A DNA stretch of 64,000 bases from Microbacterium sp. MYb54 (GCF_002979515.1 NZ_PCPA01000007.1:62001-126000), one strand, 5' to 3'. Shown: positions 26,520-36,917, counted from the first letter of the stretch. Numbers and translations: made by a program. The notes: generated by a model from the letters alone, not told the origin.

Positions 26520-26888
26520 ATGAGTCGTACGCAATCAGCGTCGCCGCGCCGCCGCAGCAAACGTCCCCTCGGCATCGCTGCCGCTGCAGCGATCGGAGTG
26601 ATGGGACTCGTCGGCGGCATCGCCGCACCCGCTATGGCGTGGGGCAGCGTCACGGTGGGGCCTCCTGCGGGCTGCACGGGCAACGCCAAGGGCAAAAGTT
26701 GGCAAAGCGGTTCGACGGCCTACGCCAACACGGCCGAGTCCGGCAACATCTGCGTCTTCATCGTGCCCGTTCACGCTGGCCTGCGCCAGTCCGGCGGCAG
26801 CACCCTGTGGAACGGCACCTCCGGTGTGAGCTTCGCTCAGGCGTCGGCAATCGCCGCGAACGGCTACGTCGGTGGATGGCACGTATGA
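26520..26888 (+). CDS. small secreted protein, bacteriocin-like (distant lactococcin-972-type layout)
   Basis: A 122-residue precursor. A signal peptide (basic SPRRRSKRPL, then AAAAAIGVMGLVGGIAAPAMA) is followed by a mature part of about 82 residues: Gly/Ser/Ala-rich, with only two Cys (GCTGN, NICVF) and aromatic spots (KSWQSG, STLWNG, GGWHV). Size, export signal and position before a lipoprotein, adaptor and ABC genes resemble lactococcin-972 systems, but clear sequence identity to that family was not seen. GAGGAATCC precedes the ATG at 26520. It is coupled to the lipoprotein gene by an ATGA overlap. Confidence 0.72.
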   Translation: MSRTQSASPRRRSKRPLGIAAAAAIGVMGLVGGIAAPAMAWGSVTVGPPAGCTGNAKGKSWQSGSTAYANTAESGNICVFIVPVHAGLRQSGGSTLWNGTSGVSFAQASAIAANGYVGGWHV

Positions 26889-27541
26889 GGCGCAAAGGTC
26901 GCGAGTTGACCCGATTCTCTAGGGACCCGCTGCTCAGGAACCTCGTCATCATGAGTGCCGCGAGCATGCTGTTTCTGACTGCATGCTCCGCACAGGCGCC
27001 GGGTCAGGGTGGCGGGTCCTTGACGGCCGAGCAGATCAAGAGCACCGCGGATATGTACCGCGAAGACGGCAACGCGTGGCTGGCAGGCTTATTGGAGGAC
27101 GGCGAAGTCGATGCAGTCGACTACGCAGCCGCATCGGAGCGCTATGCCTCGTGCATGCGCGATCTCGGATACGAAGTCCCTGCACCTATGGTGAATCCCA
27201 CAAACTCGATGACGCACATCTACGACATCGACATGGGCACGCGCGAGCCGGATGCCTTCGGGGAGGACGACCTCTCATGCAAGGACCCTGACCTAAGTAT
27301 CGTCGAGGCGGCCTATCTGAACACCGGCACACAGCGGATGGACGAGTCGCTTCGCATCGCCGCGCAAGCATGCATGGCCGATCAGGATTACGAGATCCCG
27401 GACAACGCACGAGATATTCGCGCCTTCAGCGGCGATCCGACTGCTGACGAGGGTGTGCAGCGTGAAGCGGCCGCGACATGCATCAATGACGAGGCGTTGC
27501 GCCTCTTCCCAGAGCTGCCGTACGTCGGAGTGGCGTATTGA
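26885..27541 (+). CDS. lipoprotein of unknown function (possible immunity or receptor)
   Basis: A 218-residue lipoprotein. The signal ends LFLTAC with the lipidated Cys at about residue 34. The mature part is acidic and helical, with Cys at RYASCMRDLGYEV, LSCKDP, AQACMADQDYEI and ATCINDEAL, a spacing that suggests two related helical repeats each carrying a YASCM/QACMADQ-like motif. Its overlap with the small secreted protein gene implies joint function, such as self-protection or processing. The downstream adaptor gene overlaps it by 4 bp. Confidence 0.75.
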   Translation: MRRKGRELTRFSRDPLLRNLVIMSAASMLFLTACSAQAPGQGGGSLTAEQIKSTADMYREDGNAWLAGLLEDGEVDAVDYAAASERYASCMRDLGYEVPAPMVNPTNSMTHIYDIDMGTREPDAFGEDDLSCKDPDLSIVEAAYLNTGTQRMDESLRIAAQACMADQDYEIPDNARDIRAFSGDPTADEGVQREAAATCINDEALRLFPELPYVGVAY

Positions 27542-28641
27542 GCAAGTCTGCTGAGCAAACCCCACGACGACGCCGTGACGTAGCCTTCTGGGTCGTCGCG
27601 GTCTGTTGGATTCTGGCGCCAGTCATCGGCGTGGGGATGCTCTATCAACACCTCTCCACGAAGACCATCGTCGCGACCCAAGAAGTCTGGGCGCCGGCGC
27701 TCAGCGCTGAAGAGACGCGCGCCCAGGCAGCCGGCCTCGCACTCGAGTGGAGCGACGGTGCCGAACTACCCGCGCCGGCGTGGTCAGGCACAGTCGTTCG
27801 CGTCTATGTCCAACCCGGCGGCGTTCTCAAGAGCGGAGACGCGGTCGTCGATGTCGATGGCGTGAAGCGCATCGCGGCCTTTATGAACGTGCCGCTTTAT
27901 CGTGCCCTCGGCCCAGGATCCACCGGGGAGGACGTCAAGGCGCTGCTCGAGTTCCTCCGCTCCCGGGGCATCGATGTCCCGGACAGCGACCGACTCAGTT
28001 GGGACACATGGCTGCAGGTCTCCTCGTTCGCGAAGTCCATCGGCGTCGACACCACACAGGGGCTGCAGTCGTTCGACCCAGGATGGCTGGTCTTCATTCC
28101 GGCGGCGGAACTCACCGTCAGCGAAGTGCACGTGAAGGCCGGTCGACCAGCTCCCGCCGGCGGCGAACCCGTAGCGACAGCCATAGACCAACTCGTGTCG
28201 GCGCACATCGTCACGCCCGAGGCCATAGCTGAGATCACCGAGGACAACCCGATCACCCCAGAAGCGATTGCCTCTTCCACTGTCACCGTTCCCGAAGATG
28301 CCGTCGTACTGGTCGGCCAGAACGAATTTGCAGTCGACGAGGCTCGGACCGCAATCGATCCTGCAGCGCTCCCCCAGATAGCCGACGGGGTCACACAAGG
28401 AGCTCTCACCTCATCTGCACGCGTCGTAACTCCTCAGCCTGCGGCGATCGTCGTGCCTGCCGCCGCAGTTCTCACCGGCACAGACGGAACCTGTGTCGTC
28501 GTCCGCGACGGAGATAGGCGTCGTGTGGTTGTCGCCGAGACGATCGAGTCCGTCGACGGCACCTCGCTCATCGCAGCGAAGGTGAAGGCCGGCGAGAGCG
28601 TGCTCGTCAACCCCACGGCAACCGGAGCAACATGCGCATAG
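27538..28641 (+). CDS. membrane-fusion/adaptor protein with peptidoglycan-binding-like segment
   Basis: A 367-residue protein. One N-terminal membrane helix at about 15-37 is followed by a biotinyl-lipoyl-like segment (WSGTVVRVYVQPGGVLKSGDAVVDVDG), then PLYRALGPGSTGEDVKALLEFLRSRG, a peptidoglycan-binding type-1 motif, and a C-terminal barrel-like part (VVVRDGDRRRVVVAETIESVDG). This order is found in actinobacterial HlyD-like adaptors encoded beside ABC exporters. The start is TTG at 27538, overlapping the lipoprotein stop as TTGA. It would link the exporter to the cell wall. Confidence 0.8.
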   Translation: MSKSAEQTPRRRRDVAFWVVAVCWILAPVIGVGMLYQHLSTKTIVATQEVWAPALSAEETRAQAAGLALEWSDGAELPAPAWSGTVVRVYVQPGGVLKSGDAVVDVDGVKRIAAFMNVPLYRALGPGSTGEDVKALLEFLRSRGIDVPDSDRLSWDTWLQVSSFAKSIGVDTTQGLQSFDPGWLVFIPAAELTVSEVHVKAGRPAPAGGEPVATAIDQLVSAHIVTPEAIAEITEDNPITPEAIASSTVTVPEDAVVLVGQNEFAVDEARTAIDPAALPQIADGVTQGALTSSARVVTPQPAAIVVPAAAVLTGTDGTCVVVRDGDRRRVVVAETIESVDGTSLIAAKVKAGESVLVNPTATGATCA

Positions 28642-29252
28642 TCGCACGAGACCTCGGCATGAGGTTCGGTTCTCGATGGTTATTCCAGGATCTGGATTTT
28701 GCGTGGGAGCCTCCCTCTTTCGTGAGCGTCACCGGCCCCTCTGGTTCTGGCAAGACGACTCTTCTGGGCATCATCTCCGGCTCCATACAGGCCTCAGCCG
28801 GTGACTGCATCGCAGAAACCGATGAGAGCGGAGCGCCATCCTCTGCTGGATGGATCGTGCAGAACAGTCCCCTTCTCGTCAGCCGAACGGCGCTGGATAA
28901 CGTGGCGCTCGGCCCTCTCTTTCAGGGGGTTCCACAGCCCGAGGCGCTGGCGCGGGCGGAGCGGGAGATGGCTCGCCTGGGCATCGAGCACCTGGTGAAC
29001 GTCCGCGCCAAGAAACTCTCCGGTGGCGAGCGGCAGAGAGTAACTGTCGCTCGCGCTCTCGCTTCTCAGGCGCGAATGATTCTCGCCGATGAACCCACAT
29101 CCTCACTCGACGCGGAGGCGAAGATGCGGGTGGCGACCGCCCTACGTGCCGCGGCAGGCGACGGCGCCCTGGTCATCATGGCGACGCACGACAAGGACGT
29201 GGCGGCCTTCGCCGACACCGTTTTCGACATCGGCCAGAGAACGACCCGATGA
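28632..29252 (+). CDS. ABC transporter ATPase (MacB/LolD type)
   Basis: A 206-residue ATPase. Walker A GPSGSGKTT, signature LSGGERQRV, Walker B MILADEPTSSLD and the switch ATHD are all intact. Short length and overall layout match ATPases that drive FtsX-like permeases. It overlaps the adaptor by 10 bp and the permease by ATGA. It probably powers export of the small secreted protein or removal of a toxic ligand. Confidence 0.92.
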   Translation: MRIVARDLGMRFGSRWLFQDLDFAWEPPSFVSVTGPSGSGKTTLLGIISGSIQASAGDCIAETDESGAPSSAGWIVQNSPLLVSRTALDNVALGPLFQGVPQPEALARAEREMARLGIEHLVNVRAKKLSGGERQRVTVARALASQARMILADEPTSSLDAEAKMRVATALRAAAGDGALVIMATHDKDVAAFADTVFDIGQRTTR

Positions 29253-30298
29253 AGATCGTCGACTGCGTCTCCGAAGCGATCAGCAACACCTTCGCCCGCC
29301 CGCTTCAGACGGCTCTGATCGCCGTGCTCTCCGCGGCGCTGGCCTTCGCGGCCTTCATCCTTCCGTGGGCCACCGTCTCGCAGGCGCACGAGATGCTCGA
29401 GCAGGACATCGCCGAGGGGCGATCGATCATGGTCATCGGCAGCAGCGGGGGACGGATCTCTACCGCGCGCTGCGATCTGTTCCGTTCGGTTGCGGGCGTC
29501 ACCACAGCCGGCGCTGTCCTGCGCTCGGTGGAGTTGAGGTCCGCTGGCGGCCGCCCGATCTCAGCAATGCTGGTCACTCCCGGACTACCGGTCCTGCAAT
29601 GGCCAGAGCTCCCGGATCTCGTTCCGGGGAGCATCGTGGCGCCTTCGACCGAGAACGCTCTTTCTAGCGGCGTCCCCACCCCCGTGATGATCGACGGCGC
29701 CGAGCACGAGCTCACAGCCGGTGGCGCCGCCATATCAGCCGGACGCATCTCCAGTCTTCACTCGATAGTGATGATCCCGTCATCGGCCCAGAGCGTGGCG
29801 TCCGAATGCTACGTCGAGGCGTCACCGGGTGCGGAAGAAGGGATCGCATCGCTAGCCGCAGCATGGTTCCCCACTGCAGAGGGTGCCCGCACGATCCCGC
29901 TGGTGCCAGGGAAACCAGCCGGATCGACGGGCCAAGAGCTCCTCTCCTCCAGCCCGCAGCTGTGGGTCATTCTCTGCGCTATCGGCACCATCGTGTTCGC
30001 TGTCGGATCCTCCGTCTGGAGCCGGCGACATGACTTCGCCGTCTACCAACAACTCGGTCTCTCACACCGAGGGTCACTGGTGATGAGCCTGGTCGAGTCC
30101 ACGATCACGGTCTACGTCCCTGCCGCAGGCGGAGTACTCGCCGCTGCAGTCGTCGCCGCCATAGGCGACGTGCGCACGGAGGCCCTCGAGTTCGCTGGCG
30201 CCTCCGCGGGAATGTTCCTCCTGGGTATCGCGCTCGTTCCGGTCGTTGCGACGTTCATCTGCATCTCCGTCGGCCGGTCGAACGCGGGGAAGCTCTGA
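29249..30298 (+). CDS. FtsX/MacB-like ABC permease
   Basis: A 349-residue membrane protein with one N-terminal helix (about 20-42), a large extracytoplasmic domain (about 45-245) and three C-terminal helices. This is the 1+3 topology of FtsX/MacB permeases, which move or act on molecules outside the membrane. The extracytoplasmic domain has two Cys (TARCDLF, SECYVE) that may pair. It is the last gene of the five-gene unit starting at 26520. Confidence 0.85.
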   Translation: MKIVDCVSEAISNTFARPLQTALIAVLSAALAFAAFILPWATVSQAHEMLEQDIAEGRSIMVIGSSGGRISTARCDLFRSVAGVTTAGAVLRSVELRSAGGRPISAMLVTPGLPVLQWPELPDLVPGSIVAPSTENALSSGVPTPVMIDGAEHELTAGGAAISAGRISSLHSIVMIPSSAQSVASECYVEASPGAEEGIASLAAAWFPTAEGARTIPLVPGKPAGSTGQELLSSSPQLWVILCAIGTIVFAVGSSVWSRRHDFAVYQQLGLSHRGSLVMSLVESTITVYVPAAGGVLAAAVVAAIGDVRTEALEFAGASAGMFLLGIALVPVVATFICISVGRSNAGKL

Positions 30299-30494
30299 AC
30301 ACCCCACACGATGCTCGCTGTGCCGCAGGTAGACCCGGGCATGTCCGTGCGTTTGAGAGTGGGCGGGGAAGACGCGCATCGTCAAGATCAACAAGGGTGG
30401 TTCGTAGTCCCCCTCGACGTACATCCCGACAGCTGCCACCCACGTGCTACGGCCTCAAGGATTCGAAGCGTGAGACCATCTCCGTGAGGGTCAC
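30299..30494. other. gene-free stretch after the ABC locus
   Basis: No convincing coding frame, promoter or terminator is seen here. Together with the gene remnant at 30495-30713 it makes a 531-bp low-coding gap between the secretion locus and the GH3 operon, consistent with an old insertion or deletion boundary. Confidence 0.5.
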
Positions 30495-30713
30495 CTATTT
30501 CGCAGTCGGCCTGTCGACGCCATCGTGCAACTCGAATGCGAGCACGTCGAAGTCTCGCTCATCGTAGTGAGGCACCTTTGCTCGCACGCGTCCGAGCTGA
30601 GGATCCTCACTCCTGAAATGCAGATAAGCGCGCAGCTCGGGGTCGAATCCAGTACCGCCCACGTACGCGATCGCTCCGCTCTGCACGTCGAGCCAGACGT
30701 AGAGCCAAGATCC
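30495..30713 (-). pseudogene. remnant of a GIY-YIG-like small protein gene
   Basis: The frame reads GSWLYVWLDVQSGAIAYVGG, then TGFDPELRAYLHF and DVLAFELHDG before TAG at 30495-30497. The YVW..V..G.IAYVG pattern followed by PELRAYLH resembles actinobacterial GIY-YIG-related proteins. There is no good start: upstream the frame runs into TAG at about 30765, with only a mid-domain GTG at 30686. It looks like a 5'-truncated gene. The family call is tentative. Confidence 0.5.
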
Positions 30714-30829
30714 ACTCCGTTGGACTTGACAGTCCGGACGGCGACGATGCGTGGGGAGCTGAGGCTAACCGACAACCCTCATCGTCACTCGTCGACCTCT
30801 GTCAGACACGCCTTGGCTGCCTCCTCCGG

Positions 30830-33076
30830 TCAGGCGACCTCGAAGTCCGCGGAGAGGAGCACCTCGTCGCGCGAGCTCGGACCCACCAGCAGCTCGAACG
30901 TGCCGGCCTCGACGATGCGGTTGCCGGCAGCGTCGACGATCGTGCAGTCGGCCACGGGCAGCTCGACGCGCACGCTCATGGACTCACCCGGAGCGACATC
31001 GACCTGACGGAAGGTCTTGAGCTCCTTGTCGGTCCAGCTCACGCTCGTCACGGAGTCGCGCACGTAGACCTGCACGGTCTCGCGCGCCGGCCGCTCCCCT
31101 GTGTTCGACACCGTGACGTGACCGACGATCGTGTCGGACTCTCCCAGCGAGGTCTCCTCCAGCACGAGGTCGGAGTACTCCACGGTCGTGTACGACAGCC
31201 CCTCGCCGAACGCCCAGGCGGGTGACTGCGTGAGGTCGGCGTAGCGGTCGCCGTGCTGTCCGCGGATCTGGTTGTAGTACGTGGGCTGCTGGCCCACGTG
31301 GCGGGCGAACGAGATCGGCAGACGCCCGGACGGCTCGGCGGCCCCCGAGATGATGTCGGCCAGTGCGCGGCCACCCTGCATGCCGGGGTTCGCCGCCCAG
31401 ATCACGGCGGCGGCCTTCGACGCGGAGGCCGGGAGCACGAGCGGCTTCGAAGCGAGCAGCACGATCACGACGGGCTTCCCGGTCGCGATGAGCGCGTCGA
31501 TCAGGGCGTTCTGCCCACCGATGAGCTCGAGCGTCGCAGTGGAGCGTCCCTCGCCCACGAGCTCGATCCGATCGCCCACGACCGCCACGACGACGTCGGA
31601 GTCGGATGCCGCGGCGACGGCTTCCGCGATCAGCGCGGCATCCGGCTCACAGGCCTTCACGACCGGCGGGCGCGGCTGCTTGTCAGGGAAGAACGGCCCC
31701 TGCGGGTCTTCTTCGAGCGTGAGGATGTCGGCCCCGCGGGCGTGGGTGACGCTCCAGCCGTCGATCGCCTGCAGGCCGTCGAGCACGGTCGTGATCATCT
31801 CGCGCGGCTGCCCGTCGAGCCAGCCCGCCTGACCGGAGCCGCCGGCCCAGTCGCCGAGCTGCGTCTGGGCGTCGTCGGCGAGAGGCCCGGTGACGGCGAC
31901 CTTCAGCGCAGACGCGGGGTCGAGCGGCAGCACGCCGTCGTTCTCGAGCAGTACGAGCGAGCGGCGCGTGACCTCGAGGTTCAGGTCGGCGTGCGCCGCG
32001 CTGCCCACCACGGCGTCGAGCTCGGTGCCGGGCAGACGCGGGTTCTCGAAGAGCCCCAGCTCGAACTTGAGGGTCAGGATGCGGGCGGCCGCCGCGTCGA
32101 ACGCGTCTTCGGCGAGCATGCCCTTCGAGACGGCATCCAACGCCCCCTCGAAGAAGGCCGGCGTGGTCATGATCATGTCGTTGCCCGCTCGCACCGCTGC
32201 CGCGGCCGCGTGCGTGATGTCGGGCTGGATCCGCTGTTCCCACACCATGCGACCGACGTTGTCCCAGTCGGTGATGAGCGTGCCGGTGTAGCCCCACTCG
32301 CCACGCAGCACGTCGCTGAGCAGCCAGTCGTTGGTCGTGATCGGCACCCCATCGGTGGTCTGGTAGCCGAGCATGAACGTGCGGCACCCTTCGCGGGCGA
32401 CGCGCTCGAACGGCGGCAGGAACCACGAGCGCAGCTTGCGTCGTGAGATGTCGGCCTCGCTCGCGTCGCGTCCGCCCTGGGTCTCGGAGTAGCCGGCGAA
32501 GTGCTTGGCGGTCGCGAGGATCGCGGTGGGGTCGTCGAGCCCGTCGCCCTGGTAGCCGCGCACCATCGCCGAGGCGAGCTCGCCGATCAGGAACGGGTCT
32601 TCGCCGAAGGTCTCGTCGATGCGGCCCCAGCGCAGGTCACGCGCGATGCACAGCACCGGAGAGAAGGTCCAGTGGATGCCGGTCACCGCGACCTCTTCGG
32701 CGGTGGCACGGGCGACGCGCTCCACGAGCTCGGAATCCCATGACGCGGCCATGCCAAGCTGGGTGGGGTAGATCGTCGCACCGGGCCAGAACGAGTGCCC
32801 GTGGATGCAGTCCTCTCCCACCAGCAGCGGGATGCGGAGCCGGGTCTGGGCGGTGAGCTCGTTCGCCCGCAGGATGCGCTCGGGCGAGGTGTGCAGGATC
32901 GATCCCGCGTGGCGGCGGGCGATGTGGTCGTCGATGTCGTCGCGGGCGTCGAGCTGGAGCATCTGCCCGACCTTCTCCTCCAGCGTCATGCGGCTGAGGA
33001 GGTCGGCCACGCGCTCGGAGATCGAGAGAGCGGGGTCCTGGTACGGAAGCTGCGTGGTCAGAGTCTGAGAGGTCAT
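30830..33076 (-). CDS. GH3 beta-glucosidase (BglX-like)
   Basis: A 748-residue glycosidase. The N-terminal domain has LTLEEKVGQMLQ-like start, GVDWTFSPVL-type IHWTFSPVLCIARDLRWGR and the nucleophile Asp in LITDWDNVG. The C-terminal GH3 domain and a fibronectin III-like domain (SDTIVGHVTVSNTGERPARETVQVYV) complete the usual BglX order. No signal peptide is seen, so it should act on imported sugars. The ATG at 33076 overlaps the permease stop as TGATG; a GTG at 33079 is also possible. It is the last gene of the Opp-type operon. Confidence 0.92.
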   Translation of the reverse strand: MTSQTLTTQLPYQDPALSISERVADLLSRMTLEEKVGQMLQLDARDDIDDHIARRHAGSILHTSPERILRANELTAQTRLRIPLLVGEDCIHGHSFWPGATIYPTQLGMAASWDSELVERVARATAEEVAVTGIHWTFSPVLCIARDLRWGRIDETFGEDPFLIGELASAMVRGYQGDGLDDPTAILATAKHFAGYSETQGGRDASEADISRRKLRSWFLPPFERVAREGCRTFMLGYQTTDGVPITTNDWLLSDVLRGEWGYTGTLITDWDNVGRMVWEQRIQPDITHAAAAAVRAGNDMIMTTPAFFEGALDAVSKGMLAEDAFDAAAARILTLKFELGLFENPRLPGTELDAVVGSAAHADLNLEVTRRSLVLLENDGVLPLDPASALKVAVTGPLADDAQTQLGDWAGGSGQAGWLDGQPREMITTVLDGLQAIDGWSVTHARGADILTLEEDPQGPFFPDKQPRPPVVKACEPDAALIAEAVAAASDSDVVVAVVGDRIELVGEGRSTATLELIGGQNALIDALIATGKPVVIVLLASKPLVLPASASKAAAVIWAANPGMQGGRALADIISGAAEPSGRLPISFARHVGQQPTYYNQIRGQHGDRYADLTQSPAWAFGEGLSYTTVEYSDLVLEETSLGESDTIVGHVTVSNTGERPARETVQVYVRDSVTSVSWTDKELKTFRQVDVAPGESMSVRVELPVADCTIVDAAGNRIVEAGTFELLVGPSSRDEVLLSADFEVA

Positions 33077-34203
33077 CACTTCGTGTTCTGGGTCGAGGTC
33101 TTCGAGGAGTCGGAGGTGTCGGGCGAGGTCGCCGACGTTACGGGATCGGGGGTCTTCTTCGGCAGGGGCACGCTGCGGACGGCCGTGACGGCGTCGTTCA
33201 CGTTCAGCCCCTTCTTCTTCATGGCCCTCGCCCGCTCACCCGCGGAGCGCAGGCGCGGGTTGACGTACTCGTCGATGCCGAAGTTGATGAGCGAGAGGGC
33301 GACCCCGATGATCGCGATGCAGAGCCCTGCGGGCACGTACCACCACCACAGGCGCGGGAAGGCGCCGTTCTGCTGTGCCCAGAACAGGATGGTGCCCCAG
33401 TTCAGGTTGCTCACCGGGATCACCCCGATGAACGCCAGCGTGGTGAGGCCGAGAATCGCCGCGGTCACGGTGCCGACGAAGCTCGAGGCGATGAGCGCCA
33501 TCAGGTTCGGCAGCATCTCGACCGTGATGATGCGGCGCAGCGGCTCACCGTTGGCGCGTGCGGCCTGGATGAAGTCGCGGTTGCGCAGCGACATGGTCTG
33601 CGCGCGCAGCACACGGGCACCCCACGCCCAGCCCGTTATCCCGAGCACGGCGGCGATCACGATGAGCGGCGGGTTCTCGAACTGCGAGGCGATGATGATG
33701 ATGAGCGGGATGCCGGGGATCACCAGGAACACGTTCGTCAACGCCGACAGCGATTCGCTCTTCCAGCCGCGCACGTAGCCGGCGATCACGCCGATCGTGA
33801 TCGCGATGATCGTGGCGATGAACGCCGCGAGGAAGCCGACGACGATCACACCGCGGGTGCCGTAGATGATCTGGCTCAGTACGTCTTCCCCCATGTGCGT
33901 CGTGCCCAGCCAGTGCTCCCAGGTGGGCGGTTGACGCAGCGCCGTGCGGTCCTTCTGCGTCGGCCCGTACGGCGAGATCCAGGGGGCGAGGATCGCGATG
34001 AGCACGAACACCCCGAGGATGATGAGCCCGGCGATCGACTTGGGGTTGCGGAACATCGCGAACGCCTGGGCGAGCTGCGACCAGAACGTCTTGCGCGGCG
34101 GTGCGCCTGCCGGCGGGGTGCGGAGCGTGGCGGTCTCGGGCATTCCTGAGACGACGGCCGATCCGTCGGGCGCCGTGCTCGCTGCGGTGGTGGGAACGGT
34201 CAT
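33076..34203 (-). CDS. Opp/Dpp-type ABC permease (C component)
   Basis: A 375-residue permease of the DppC/OppC group. It has the DppC N-terminal domain (RNPKSIAGLIILGVFVLIAILAPWIS) and the coupling loop RDFIQAARANGEPLRRIITVEMLPN. Six membrane segments are predicted by eye. A long C-terminal tail rich in Pro/Ser/Thr is unusual. The ATG at 34203 follows the B-component stop by one base. It forms the channel with the product of 34205-35293. Confidence 0.9.
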   Translation of the reverse strand: MTVPTTAASTAPDGSAVVSGMPETATLRTPPAGAPPRKTFWSQLAQAFAMFRNPKSIAGLIILGVFVLIAILAPWISPYGPTQKDRTALRQPPTWEHWLGTTHMGEDVLSQIIYGTRGVIVVGFLAAFIATIIAITIGVIAGYVRGWKSESLSALTNVFLVIPGIPLIIIIASQFENPPLIVIAAVLGITGWAWGARVLRAQTMSLRNRDFIQAARANGEPLRRIITVEMLPNLMALIASSFVGTVTAAILGLTTLAFIGVIPVSNLNWGTILFWAQQNGAFPRLWWWYVPAGLCIAIIGVALSLINFGIDEYVNPRLRSAGERARAMKKKGLNVNDAVTAVRSVPLPKKTPDPVTSATSPDTSDSSKTSTQNTK

Positions 34204-34204
34204 G

Positions 34205-35293
34205 TCAGGACTCCATCTGGCGCGTGCGCGGGTCGAGGTAGGCGTAGACGACATCCGCGAGGATGTTGGCCACGAGCACCGACAGCGTGATCACGAGGAA
34301 CACGCCCTGCATGAGGGCGAAGTCCTTGGCGTTGGTCGCATCGAGGAGGAGCTTGCCGACCCCCGGATAGCTGAACACCATCTCCATCACGATCGTGCCG
34401 CCGACGATGAAGCCGATCGACAGCGCGAAGCTCTGGATCTGCGGCAGCACCGCGTTGCGCGCGGCGTAGCCCCAGAGCACCCGCTTGTTGGGCATGCCCT
34501 TGGCCTGCGCGACCGTGATGTAGTCGTCGTCGAGCACCGTCAGCATCATGTTGCGCATGCCGAGCACCCACCCGCCGAGCGAGGCGACCACGATGGTCAG
34601 CGCCGGCAGCGTGCCGTGCATGAGCACCTGGCCGATGAAGTCGAAGCTCCATTCCGGGGATTGCCCCTTGTCGTAGGCGTGCGATGAGGGGAACCACTTC
34701 AGCGTCGAGGAGAAGATCGCGATCGCGATGAGCCCGAGCCAGAAGTACGGGATGGTGTTGAAGAACGTCGTCACCGGGATGATCGCGTCGAGCTTGCTGC
34801 CGCGCTTCCAGCCGACGACTGCTCCGGCGACCGTGCCGATCGTGAACGAGATGATGGTGGCGATGCCGACCAGGCCGAGCGTCCACGGCAGGGCTGAAGC
34901 GAGCACCTCCGCGACCGGGCGCAGTCCGTGCAGCGTCGAGATGCCGAGGTCGCCGCGCAGCAGCATCCCCCAGTACTCGATGTACTGCTGCCAGATCGAC
35001 TTGTCGGTGTCGATGCCGAGCAGGATGCGCAGCGACGCCTCGGCCTCGGGGCTCACGCTGCGGTTGCGCGCGAGATACGAGCTGACAGCGTCGCCCTTCA
35101 TGAAGCGCGGCAGGAAGAAGTTGATCGTGATGGCCGCCCACAGCGTGAACAGGTAGAACCCTGCTCGGCCGGCGAAGAAGCGCCACGGGACCTTCCGGTG
35201 CGTGCGCTCGGCTGTGGTCGCAGTCGTGCCGACCTCGAGGGCGTCGCGGGCGACGAGGTCGTTGTCGTCGAGCTGGGGGAACGCGGTGCTCAC
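34205..35293 (-). CDS. Opp/Dpp-type ABC permease (B component)
   Basis: A 362-residue permease of the DppB/OppB group, with a first helix FYLFTLWAAITINFFLPRFMKGD and the loop DDDYITVAQAKGMPNKRVLWGYAARN. GTG at 35293 overlaps the preceding ATPase stop as GTGA. Six membrane segments are visible. Together with the C component it should import oligosaccharides, judged from the GH3 gene in the same operon; peptides remain possible for this family. Confidence 0.9.
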   Translation of the reverse strand: MSTAFPQLDDNDLVARDALEVGTTATTAERTHRKVPWRFFAGRAGFYLFTLWAAITINFFLPRFMKGDAVSSYLARNRSVSPEAEASLRILLGIDTDKSIWQQYIEYWGMLLRGDLGISTLHGLRPVAEVLASALPWTLGLVGIATIISFTIGTVAGAVVGWKRGSKLDAIIPVTTFFNTIPYFWLGLIAIAIFSSTLKWFPSSHAYDKGQSPEWSFDFIGQVLMHGTLPALTIVVASLGGWVLGMRNMMLTVLDDDYITVAQAKGMPNKRVLWGYAARNAVLPQIQSFALSIGFIVGGTIVMEMVFSYPGVGKLLLDATNAKDFALMQGVFLVITLSVLVANILADVVYAYLDPRTRQMES

Positions 35294-36092
35294 AGGACAC
35301 CTCCGGTCGATGCTGCCTGTGCGAAGAACTTGTCCGGGTCCGGGGAAGCGGATCGCAGTTCGCGTGTGTACGGGTCCTGCGGGTTCAGGATGACGTCGTC
35401 GGCGGCGCCGTACTCGACGACCCGGCCCTGGTTGAGGACCATGATCTCGTCGCTGAAATGTCGGGCCGTGGCGAGGTCGTGGGTGATGTAGAGCACGCCG
35501 AGTCCCTCTTCGCGCTGCAGATCGGCGAGCAGGTTGAGCACACCGAGGCGGATCGAGACGTCGAGCATCGAGACGGGTTCGTCGGCGACCAGGAGCGAGG
35601 GGCGCGAGGCCAGCGCGCGGGCGATGGCGACACGCTGCCGCTGACCACCGGAGAGCTCGTGCGGACGGCGGTCGATCACGGCGTCCGGATCCAAGCGCAC
35701 GCGGTCGAGGAGCCGGCGCACCTCGTTCTCGGTCTCCTTCTTCGGCACCACGTCGTCGAGGCGGATCGGGCGCTCCAGGTGATACCGGATCGAGTGATAC
35801 GGGTTGAGCGAGGCGAACGGATCCTGGAACACCATGCGCAGCTGCTGCCGATACTTGCGAAGCCCCTTGCCACGGCGCGGGATCGACTTGCCGTCGAGCA
35901 GCACCTCTCCGCTGGTCGGGGTCTCGAGCTGGGTCAGGATCTTCGCGATCGTGGACTTGCCGCTGCCCGACTGGCCGACCAGCCCGATCGTCTGCCCGGA
36001 GACCAGGGTGAAGCTCACGTCGTCGAGAGCCTTGATCTGCCCGGCGCCGCGCACGTTGTACGCCTTCGTGACGTTCCGGAATTCGAGGGTGG

Positions 36093-36096
<4 letters not shown>
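35290..36096 (-). CDS. Opp/Dpp-type ABC ATPase (F component)
   Basis: A 268-residue ATPase. Walker A GQSGSGKST, signature LSGGQRQRVAIARAL, Walker B LLVADEPVSMLD and switch ITHDLATA are intact. The QDPFASLNPYHSI stretch and the C-terminal NPQDPYTREL motif are typical of OppF/DppF. It overlaps the D component and the B permease by 4 bp each. Confidence 0.92.

Positions 36097-36917
<821 letters not shown>

Noticed and set aside
31253..32446. Plus-strand open frame opposite the GH3 gene
   Set aside because: Shadow of the GH3 coding frame; no domain, no binding site.
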